DNA of 11,622 nucleotides, taken from Patescibacteria group bacterium. Lineage in GTDB: Bacteria > Patescibacteriota > Saccharimonadia > Saccharimonadales > HK-STAS-PATE-42. Below, one piece after another: positions 6,330-11,622 of this stretch. Location of the stretch: the NCBI GenBank assembly GCA_030917805.1, contig JAUPUA010000089.1:1-11622 (forward strand). The letters are read 5' to 3'. Both the position numbers and the translations under genes were made by a program. Every line of letters starts with the position of its first letter. The first letter of the stretch is position 1. The notes beneath the pieces are model-generated. The model was not told the DNA's origin. It worked only from the letters and a program-made list of their open reading frames with translations, and ran no database searches.

Positions 6330-7652
6330 TTATTTGTAGCCAAGCTTAGTGAGTTCTTCTAAGACGACTTGGTGCTCGTTCCAAGGTATCTTTTTGCCGG
6401 CGATGATCATACTGGTGTCGACCCCCTTGCCTGTTATTAGAACAAGATCATTTCTGTTGGCTAAACTGAGGGCTTTTGCTATCCCCTCTCGCCTATCTTC
6501 GATGTTGTAGATTCCTTTTAAGGTTGGGCGGACTTTTTTGCACCCATTGATGATGTCTCGGATAATCTCTTGAGGGTCGTCATCGTAAACGTCATCGTTA
6601 CTAACTATTACTGAATCTGAGTACTTGGCTGCAATCTCACCCATGATCGGTCTCTTTTTAACGTCGCGCCCACCACCTTGCCCACAGATCAGACTGACAA
6701 TCTTTGAACCTTTTGGTGCGCAAGCCTTTGCCCATTCCATGAGATACTGTAGACCGCTTTCCTCGTGGGCGTAATCTATTAAAACCGTAAAAGGCTGGCT
6801 GCTATCTATTAGGTTCATGCGTCCCGGCACGCCTTTGTATTGATCGAGCCTCTTGGCAATATAATCTAGGTTGAGTCCCAATGTTTTGGCGGTAGCGATT
6901 GCCGCGGCCGCGTTAGAGACATTGATGTACCCAGGTATATGAAGTTCAAAATTCTGACCTGCAAGCTTGAATGAGCTACCCTTGAGCCCAGATTTTATGT
7001 TTGTTGGTACCAAGTCGCTATCTATAGATTCGGTTGAGTAGGAGATCTTCTTATCCGCCTTAAAGGCAGAGTAGTCTGTAAAGTACTTTGAGTCTTTATT
7101 GGCGATGATGGTTTTTGGTATCTTACTGCCATTTATTCGTTTTCTTTTTAGTGAGCTTAGCTTTGAAAGAAGCCGTTTATTGTGTTTGTGCAAGAGCTCT
7201 AGGTTATTTTTGTGGACAGCTAAGATCTCATTTGTAACATTGGTGAAGATTATGGTGTCAAAGTTAATGCCGATGTGGCGCCAGTTTTGTTGGGCTTCAC
7301 TTGGGACCTCAAGGATGGCATATTTACAGCCGGCCTTTTGCATCTTGCTAAGAAGCTGTTGGGTATACCAGCGACCAGGCATGGTCTTATGCCAGTGGTT
7401 TTTAATGGTCTTTGAGCCTATTTTAATGTCTGCGGTTCCGATTAAGCCGGTTGGTGAATTTTTAGAATCTAATATTCCCCAAAGAATGTTGGCCACAGTA
7501 GTCTTCCCTTTTGAGCCGACTATTCCTATGACAATCATTTTATTGCTCGGGTTCTTAAAGATAAGCTGAGAGGCTCTAGCCTCTAGGTAGTGCTGGAGCT
7601 GAAATACCCATGCTGGCAGGATTCTTCTTAGCAGATTAATGATTGTTCGCAT
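6330..7652 (-). CDS. MurE-like Mur ligase lacking the N-terminal domain
   Basis: The 440-residue product is an ATP-dependent amide ligase of the Mur family, whose members add amino acids to peptidoglycan precursors in the cytoplasm. The P-loop GSKGKTT is at 46-52 and the acidic EVPSEA at 115-120 (EVSSHA in classical MurE). TNVTNE follows at 137-142, and GRMN plus the VLIDYAHE segment at about 277-296 start the C-terminal domain. Then come [19 protein letters not shown] (324-342), [10 protein letters not shown] (351-360), EDRREGI and GKGVDT (408-413). The central and C-terminal domains match MurE, but only about 38 residues, mostly hydrophobic, replace the roughly 90-residue uridine-binding domain. 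The DNPR motif for diaminopimelate is absent, so the added amino acid cannot be named. The start ATG has no Shine-Dalgarno; TACAAT lies 4 bases upstream. Confidence 0.85.
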   Translation of the reverse strand: MRTIINLLRRILPAWVFQLQHYLEARASQLIFKNPSNKMIVIGIVGSKGKTTVANILWGILDSKNSPTGLIGTADIKIGSKTIKNHWHKTMPGRWYTQQLLSKMQKAGCKYAILEVPSEAQQNWRHIGINFDTIIFTNVTNEILAVHKNNLELLHKHNKRLLSKLSSLKRKRINGSKIPKTIIANKDSKYFTDYSAFKADKKISYSTESIDSDLVPTNIKSGLKGSSFKLAGQNFELHIPGYINVSNAAAAIATAKTLGLNLDYIAKRLDQYKGVPGRMNLIDSSQPFTVLIDYAHEESGLQYLMEWAKACAPKGSKIVSLICGQGGGRDVKKRPIMGEIAAKYSDSVIVSNDDVYDDDPQEIIRDIINGCKKVRPTLKGIYNIEDRREGIAKALSLANRNDLVLITGKGVDTSMIIAGKKIPWNEHQVVLEELTKLGYK

Positions 7653-7656
7653 AGCT

Positions 7657-7780
7657 ATTGTATCTTAATAAGTTTAACAGAACCCACGGGATGATTATCC
7701 GCAGAGTTATACACATTTGTATATCTACCGCTGTTGAGTCTTGTGCACAAGTAGGTAGGCTTGTGGATATCTTACAGCGG
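7657..7780. promoter_or_regulatory. Cluster of DnaA-box-like sites in a divergent intergenic region
   Basis: The 190-base gap 7653-7842 has no gene. It holds TTATCCGCA (7695-7703, one mismatch to TTATCCACA) and TTATACACA (7707-7715, full match to TTATNCACA). It also holds the palindrome TTGTGCACAA (7741-7750, one mismatch on each strand) and TGTGGATAT (7762-7770, minus-strand ATATCCACA, one mismatch). An inverted repeat CCGCTGT (7728-7734) / ACAGCGG (7774-7780) encloses the last two. The left side, 7655-7680, is AT-rich. It may be an origin or a DnaA-controlled promoter region. Confidence 0.45.
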
Positions 7781-7827
7781 GACTGGTTGCCAAATAGATA
7801 AAGTACTAATCTGAAATGCTTTTATTT

Positions 7828-7835
7828 GGTATGAT
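7828..7835 (+). promoter_or_regulatory. Extended -10 box of the 7843 gene
   Basis: TGG-TATGAT ends exactly 7 bases before ATG 7843, which would place the transcription start at or next to the start codon. No good -35 is visible. Confidence 0.5.
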
Positions 7836-7842
7836 CTTATTG

Positions 7843-8400
7843 ATGAATAGTTCTAATAAGTTCAACATTGCAGAGTTTATAAAAAAACCACAGGTTATTA
7901 TTGGCGGAGTAGTTTTGCTGTTGATAATTGTTTTAATGCTTGTCTTTGGGCGAGGGGGTGGTCAAGACCCAACCGCACTAAGTATAAAGAACCTCTCTAA
8001 TCGACACGCAGCAACTATCGAGTTTATTGATAAGTATTCTAATGATGTACGAAGTGCAAATCTGATATCTAATGCATCGCAGGTGACAATTATTTTGACG
8101 GCAGATAAAAGTGAGATTGATGATTACTATAGTGAGGTCTATAAGGGTACCAAGCCAATTAAGGCTACGTTTAAGGTTAAGCCTAGGGCTGAGATAATTA
8201 AGAAGCTGGATGAATCTAGCATCCTTAATAATCTGGATTCTGACCTGCAAAAGACAATTGAATCGGAACTTTTGGCGATTCAATCTGATATGCAGAAGAT
8301 AAAGAAGAATAATCCAGATAAGAAAAAGCTAAATACCCTAATGGATAAGCTGATCTTAAATACGCAGACCATGAGAACTAGAGTTGGTGAGCCACTCTAG
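7843..8400 (+). CDS. Membrane-anchored protein with coiled-coil-like C-terminus, unknown function
   Basis: The 185-residue product has an N-terminal polar stretch, one strongly hydrophobic helix at about 17-36, a Gly-rich joint (GRGGGQ) and a charged soluble region without cysteine. Residues 112-170 are rich in K, E, D, L and I in a heptad-like pattern, suggesting helices or a coiled coil. I do not recognise the family. ATG 7816 would add nine residues, but it lies upstream of a TGG-TATGAT box that sits 7 bases before ATG 7843, so the downstream start is preferred. Neither start has a Shine-Dalgarno. The gene diverges from the Mur ligase across the DnaA-box region and is followed by tRNA-Leu(GAG). 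A membrane or envelope role is all that can be inferred. Confidence 0.65.
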   Translation: MNSSNKFNIAEFIKKPQVIIGGVVLLLIIVLMLVFGRGGGQDPTALSIKNLSNRHAATIEFIDKYSNDVRSANLISNASQVTIILTADKSEIDDYYSEVYKGTKPIKATFKVKPRAEIIKKLDESSILNNLDSDLQKTIESELLAIQSDMQKIKKNNPDKKKLNTLMDKLILNTQTMRTRVGEPL

Positions 8401-8404
8401 AGCT

Positions 8405-8421
8405 TACTCTATACGAGAGTA
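8405..8421. repeat. Inverted repeat copy 1 near the tRNA-Leu(GAG) promoter
   Basis: TACTCT (8405-8410), five bases, AGAGTA (8416-8421). It starts just after the stop codon of the 7843 gene and lies upstream of the -10 box at 8434. It shares AGCTT before and GT after the dyad with the second copy, so it looks like a repeated operator rather than a terminator. It has no T-run. Confidence 0.5.
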
Positions 8422-8430
8422 GTACAGGGG

Positions 8431-8439
8431 TGGTATAAT
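8431..8439 (+). promoter_or_regulatory. Extended -10 promoter of tRNA-Leu(GAG)
   Basis: TGG-TATAAT, identical to the box before tRNA-Ser. The predicted start is near 8446, about 43 bases before the mature tRNA. No clear -35 is present; that area is partly occupied by the upstream dyad. Confidence 0.65.
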
Positions 8440-8452
8440 TTGAGATTAGCTT

Positions 8453-8472
8453 TACTCTAAGTAATTAGAGTA
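8453..8472. repeat. Inverted repeat copy 2 near the tRNA-Leu(GAG) promoter
   Basis: TACTCTAA (8453-8460), GTAA, TTAGAGTA (8465-8472): a perfect 8-base-pair dyad just after the predicted transcription start. Its centre is about 50 bases from that of copy 1. It could be an operator or a hairpin in the tRNA leader. Confidence 0.5.
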
Positions 8473-8488
8473 GTGAATTTTAAGATTA

Positions 8489-8577
8489 GCGCGGGTGGTG
8501 GAATTGGTAGACACGCAGGCTTGAGGGGCCTGTGGCCGCTTTAGGCCGTGGAGGTTCAAGTCCTCTTCCGCGCACCA
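8489..8577 (+). tRNA. tRNA-Leu(GAG)
   Basis: The acceptor GCGCGGG (8489-8495) pairs with TCCGCGC (8567-8573), with one G-T wobble, then discriminator A and an encoded CCA. The anticodon arm CAGGC / TTGAGGG / GCCTG places GAG at 8523-8525, reading CUC and CUU. The long variable arm is typical of leucine tRNAs. Confidence 0.95.
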
Positions 8578-8608
8578 CATGAAATTAGCTCAAAGGGTAT
8601 GGGGCTTG

Positions 8609-8617
8609 TGGTACATT
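8609..8617 (+). promoter_or_regulatory. Possible extended -10 of tRNA-Leu(TAA)
   Basis: TGG-TACATT ends 8 bases before the tRNA. It would let the second leucine tRNA be transcribed on its own, but co-transcription with the first (48 bases apart) is equally possible. Confidence 0.4.
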
Positions 8618-8625
8618 AAAAGTAT

Positions 8626-8712
8626 GGGCGAGTGGCGGAATTGGTATACGCGACGGACTTAAAATCCGTTGAGAGCAATCTCGTGAGGGTTCAAGTCCCT
8701 CCTCGCCCACCA
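8626..8712 (+). tRNA. tRNA-Leu(TAA)
   Basis: The acceptor GGGCGAG (8626-8632) pairs with CTCGCCC (8702-8708), followed by A and an encoded CCA. The anticodon loop CTTAAAA places TAA at 8660-8662, reading UUA and UUG. A long variable arm (GAGAGCAATCTCGT region) is present. It ends 4 bases before the stop codon of the convergent Nudix gene. Confidence 0.95.
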
Positions 8713-8716
8713 GAAA

Positions 8717-9256
8717 TTATTTTATTTTGAAGACAGATAGTCTTGTGGGCACCCAACTCTTATGGATCTCATCAAATATGTATAGGGCTATTTGACGGGT
8801 TGAACTCGGGATTTGATCTGGTTCAAGTTCTACAATTTGCTGTCTAGACAGTAGCTTTAGCTCTTGAGACTCACCCTTCTGTGGTCTTGTGCTGGGTCTT
8901 TGTTCTGCGACGAAGGCGTAGGCTATGTCTGTGTGATAATGCTCCAGTCCTGGAAAATGGTGAGTATTAATACAAACGTCAGCTGGATGTATGATGGCTC
9001 CGTCCAGATCACCGATAAACTTTTTGGGCTGGAGTAGTTTTAGCTGGCTGGATAGATATCCGGCCTCTTCTTCTATTTCGTGCAGAATGGCGGTCCAGGG
9101 GTTCTCGATGTGTTCTACATGACCGCCAAATTGAAGCCATTTATTCAGCTTCCTGTGCAAGTGGAACCACATCTTGAGTTCCCCCCTATCCTCTAAAAGA
9201 ATATAGGCACTAGCGGTTAAGTCGTGTTCGTTTGGTTTTGTGTGAAGGTGGGCCAT
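8717..9256 (-). CDS. Nudix hydrolase
   Basis: The 179-residue product belongs to the family that hydrolyses nucleoside diphosphates linked to another group, using a metal-bound glutamate helix. The Nudix box lies at 45-67: G45, E51, then HEIEEEAGY at 59-67, matching GX5EX7REUXEEXGU except that the Arg is His59. The catalytic E60, E63 and E64 are present. Before it, LHRKLNKWLQFGGHVE resembles the Nudix subfamily with a KLxxWLQPGGHVE entry. The substrate cannot be named from sequence. The ATG lies 3 bases after the argS stop, so the two form an operon with probable translational coupling; there is no Shine-Dalgarno. A shared function with argS is not implied. Confidence 0.88.
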   Translation of the reverse strand: MAHLHTKPNEHDLTASAYILLEDRGELKMWFHLHRKLNKWLQFGGHVEHIENPWTAILHEIEEEAGYLSSQLKLLQPKKFIGDLDGAIIHPADVCINTHHFPGLEHYHTDIAYAFVAEQRPSTRPQKGESQELKLLSRQQIVELEPDQIPSSTRQIALYIFDEIHKSWVPTRLSVFKIK

Positions 9257-9259
9257 AGG

Positions 9260-10987
9260 TTACATTTTTGAGGGGATTTGGATTCCGAGAACTCCTAGGG
9301 AAGATTCTAGTACTTGGTAGGTTATTTTAAGAAGCCATACTCGAGCCTCTTTTTCTTGCTCTTCGGAATTAACTATGTTTACATCTTCGTAGTAGCGGTT
9401 AAGCTCTTGGGCCAGTTCAAACGCGTAGGTTGCGAGGTGGTGGGGCTCGTATTTCTCTGCAGAGCTTTTAACCACTGCTGGATATTGGCTAAGCTTAAGA
9501 AGGAGGGCGGACTCTTTTTGAAAGTCGTAATCTGTGCTTAGCTCTCTATTGTCTCTAATATCTTCGTTTAATTTCTGAAGGATAGACTTGATACGAACTC
9601 CAGCGTACTGGACGAATGGCCCCGAGAAGCCCTGCAGGCTAAACATACGATCCCAGTCAAAAAGGATGCTGGTTTTTCTGTCTTGAGCGAAGTCGTTAAA
9701 TTTAATGGCGCCGATGGCGATCTTGTGGATGTCTTCGAAAGACAGCTCACGCCCCCCTACCGTTTTTGTTGCGAACTCAAGCGCTCTATCTATAAGATCG
9801 CGAATATACATAGCCCCTTGTCGTGAGCTCATCTTCTGCCGCTTTCCGTCCTCATTCGTTTCTTGGATCTGGCCGAACCATGCGTGGTATAGCTCAGTAT
9901 CATTCACCCAGTTAAGTTTGGTTGCCAGGGCGAAGACTTGCTGAAAGTGGAAGCGCTGCTGGATATCTACAGAGTAAATTATCTTAACAGGCTTCTTTGA
10001 ATAGTTATTAAGCCGGTGTTCTAAGGTTGCAATATCAGTTGTCGCATATAGTGCAGAGCCGTCACTCTTTTCTAATAAAATAGGAGTTTCTATGCTCAGC
10101 TCTTCAAGACTAACAATTATAGAGCCATCTTCTTGTTTTATTGCGGTGCCGGACTCAACCAACTCTTTGGATATCTCTTTTCCTCTTTTTAAGAAGAATG
10201 ATTCTGCTAGGTTCTCATCTGGATGGATGCCGAGCTCTTCAAGAATCTCGAACATGTGGGCTTGGGTAACCTGATTAAACCTCTTTTGGTAGGAGATGGT
10301 TTCCGGATCTTCAGCCTCTAGTCTTCTTAGCCACTCTGCAACTTCTGTCTTAAGCTTAGTATTCCCGACTTCTTCCTCCTCCTTCATTAGGGCTTTGGTT
10401 TCAGAATAGACCCTACCTAGTTCATATGCCCCTCCTTCTGCAAGTTTTTCTTCTGAACTAAGTAGTCTAAAGCCTACTACCCATATGCCAAAGGGCGTAC
10501 CGCTGTCCCCAATATGAGTGTCGCCGATAACTTCGTAGCCTAAGAGTCGGTGCAGGTTTATGAGAGATTGCCCCTGTAGGGTTGGGCGGAGGTGTCCAAC
10601 GCTAAAAGGCTTTGCCATGTTGAGACCGATGTAGTCTACGAATACCAATTTACCTTTACCCTCCTCACTTTCTCCGTAGGTGGAGTGTTGTCTGATATCT
10701 AGATTTAATTCTTGGGCTATGTGTGCGGGTTTGAGCCAGACGTTGAGGAAGCCGCTGGCAGGCTCTATTTTTTTTACACTACTGAGCTCAAGCTCTTGGG
10801 ATAGTTTGGTGGCAAGCTCGTTAGGGTTTTGGCTGAGCTCTTTAGCTATATTGAATAATGGTACGGCTAGATCTGCCCCGGTTTTAGGATGGGCCTCGAT
10901 TACCTCTAGTTCTGTGCTGGAATTGAGAACTTTTTTGAGTTCATCTTTAAGTTGTTGGGTTAACCTATCAAGAAAATAACTTGTCAT
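9260..10987 (-). CDS. argS: Arginyl-tRNA synthetase
   Basis: The 575-residue product is a class Ia synthetase that charges tRNA-Arg with arginine using ATP. The N-terminal additional domain is at about 1-100. The nucleotide-binding motif is AKPFSVGHLRPT (125-136), with Ser where many ArgRS have His. HIGDSGTPFG (158-167), KMSSRQG (385-391) and the C-terminal anticodon-binding domain with GPFVQYAGVRIKSIL (456-470) follow, and the ending LGIQIPSKM matches the family's end. The length is normal, so the gene is complete. I chose ATG 10987 rather than the frame's earlier ATG at 11107. The earlier start adds 40 non-conserved residues, overlaps the divergent gene, and lies upstream of a TGT-TATAAT box that ends 9 bases before 10987. 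Confidence 0.95.
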   Translation of the reverse strand: MTSYFLDRLTQQLKDELKKVLNSSTELEVIEAHPKTGADLAVPLFNIAKELSQNPNELATKLSQELELSSVKKIEPASGFLNVWLKPAHIAQELNLDIRQHSTYGESEEGKGKLVFVDYIGLNMAKPFSVGHLRPTLQGQSLINLHRLLGYEVIGDTHIGDSGTPFGIWVVGFRLLSSEEKLAEGGAYELGRVYSETKALMKEEEEVGNTKLKTEVAEWLRRLEAEDPETISYQKRFNQVTQAHMFEILEELGIHPDENLAESFFLKRGKEISKELVESGTAIKQEDGSIIVSLEELSIETPILLEKSDGSALYATTDIATLEHRLNNYSKKPVKIIYSVDIQQRFHFQQVFALATKLNWVNDTELYHAWFGQIQETNEDGKRQKMSSRQGAMYIRDLIDRALEFATKTVGGRELSFEDIHKIAIGAIKFNDFAQDRKTSILFDWDRMFSLQGFSGPFVQYAGVRIKSILQKLNEDIRDNRELSTDYDFQKESALLLKLSQYPAVVKSSAEKYEPHHLATYAFELAQELNRYYEDVNIVNSEEQEKEARVWLLKITYQVLESSLGVLGIQIPSKM

Positions 10988-10996
10988 TAAAGATTG

Positions 10997-11005
10997 ATTA
11001 TAACA
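10997..11005 (-). promoter_or_regulatory. Extended -10 promoter of argS
   Basis: On the minus strand, TGT-TATAAT (11005-10997) is a perfect TGn-extended -10, 9 bases before the argS ATG. The message would have a leader of only about 2-3 bases. The -35 region is poor. Confidence 0.6.
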
Positions 11006-11082
11006 GAGAAGAAGGCCGCCCAATTCATGTAGCTTGACATTTAATGATATTATTAAGCTTAAGTTAATTAAACTAATAAAGT

Positions 11083-11622
11083 ATGAAAACTCTAGAAAAT
11101 GCACCACAGGCTGAGAAGAAGCCCAAATTCAATTTAAAAAGTAAGAAGTTAAAGATTGCAGCCATAGTATTGGTCGGAGTCGTTGCACTAGGTGGAGTTG
11201 CTGGTGCTCTAGTGATAAAGAGTATTAAGAACAGGCCCGAGAACGTTGCTGCAAAATCAATCAGCAATTATTTATTTGGCTTGAAAGACGGCGGCAAGCA
11301 AAAGATGACTATTAAAGTTAGCTCTGCCGACAACCCAATGGCTAATGTTGAGCTTGGGTTGGATGCAATTACTACGAAAGACCTGGGTGCTGCCCAGCTT
11401 AATTTTGAGGCAAGTGTCTCTGCCTTTAGGCTAAGAGGGATGATTCAGGTTGCTGAGAATGGCAATTTGTACATTAAGCTTAAAGATCTACCTTTACTCC
11501 TAAACTCTGCATCTGGTGTGCAGACTGGTCTACCGCCAGAGATGGTATCGCAGATTGAGACACTTGGGGAAAAGTGGATAGAGATTACACAGGATGACAT
11601 AAAAAGCCTTAGCGGTAATACA
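11083..11622 (+). CDS. Membrane-anchored exported protein, unknown function (3' end missing)
   Basis: Open from ATG 11083 through the right edge: 180 codons, no stop. The first 22 residues are polar and strongly basic, followed by a hydrophobic helix at about 23-45 and a soluble domain expected outside the membrane. The domain alternates short hydrophobic strands (for example NVELGLDAI, AQLNFEASV, RGMIQVAENGNLYIKL) with turns. It then has KWIEITQDDI near 164-173, a pattern resembling LppX/LolA-like lipid-binding beta folds, but this is only an impression. It has no lipobox cysteine, so it is not a lipoprotein. TTGACA at 11034-11039 could be a -35, but no convincing -10 follows at normal spacing, and no Shine-Dalgarno is seen. 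Confidence 0.7.
   Translation, partial: MKTLENAPQAEKKPKFNLKSKKLKIAAIVLVGVVALGGVAGALVIKSIKNRPENVAAKSISNYLFGLKDGGKQKMTIKVSSADNPMANVELGLDAITTKDLGAAQLNFEASVSAFRLRGMIQVAENGNLYIKLKDLPLLLNSASGVQTGLPPEMVSQIETLGEKWIEITQDDIKSLSGNT

Noticed and set aside
11034..11062. TTGACA as a full promoter for the 11083 gene
   Set aside because: No acceptable -10 lies 16-18 bases downstream; the nearest TATTAA and TATTAT are too close. It is left as a possible -35 only.
10988..11107. N-terminal extension of argS from ATG 11107
   Set aside because: It adds 40 residues unlike ArgRS, overlaps the start of the divergent gene and covers the argS -10 box.

Overview
The window looks like chromosome from a Candidate Phyla Radiation (Patescibacteria) bacterium, most likely Saccharibacteria (TM7). 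The reasons are a MurE-like Mur ligase lacking the usual N-terminal domain, a cluster of small two-helix type IV secretion (T4SS) pilin-like proteins beside a TrbL/VirB6-like protein, few clear Shine-Dalgarno sequences and compact spacing. This placement is made by eye from protein style and was not tested by a search. All coding regions read cleanly in the standard code. The 13 complete genes end in TAG (8) or TAA (5), never TGA.

Left part (1-5792): a T4SS-like envelope locus of two divergent arms around 2928-3039. The leftward arm encodes a single-pass membrane protein (2307-2927), a large exported cysteine-containing protein with a terminal membrane helix (800-2293), and a polytopic TrbL/VirB6-like protein that runs off the left edge (1-784). 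The last two read in the same frame, separated by 15 bases beyond the stop, and together resemble one longer VirB6-like protein cut in two. The rightward arm encodes six tandem paralogues of the TrbC/VirB2-like pilin fold (3040-5792). The sixth has its own strong promoter, a leader that can fold, and a strong terminator, so it is the best candidate for the major subunit. No VirB4 or VirD4 ATPase lies inside the window.

Middle part (5793-8712): two back-to-back hairpin terminators separate the last pilin from a convergent gene for a 66-residue, very basic protein carrying one EF-hand-like loop. Then come tRNA-Ser(GGA), the MurE-like ligase on the minus strand, a 190-base intergenic region with four DnaA-box-like sites, an unrecognised membrane-anchored protein, and tRNA-Leu(GAG) and tRNA-Leu(TAA). 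The tRNA-Leu(GAG) promoter is flanked by two copies of an inverted repeat.

Right part (8717-11622): a minus-strand pair, argS then a Nudix hydrolase, and a divergent membrane-anchored protein cut by the right edge. Several genes have a -10 box (often TGn-extended) only 7-10 bases before the start codon, which suggests leaderless or nearly leaderless mRNAs. This was also used to choose starts.
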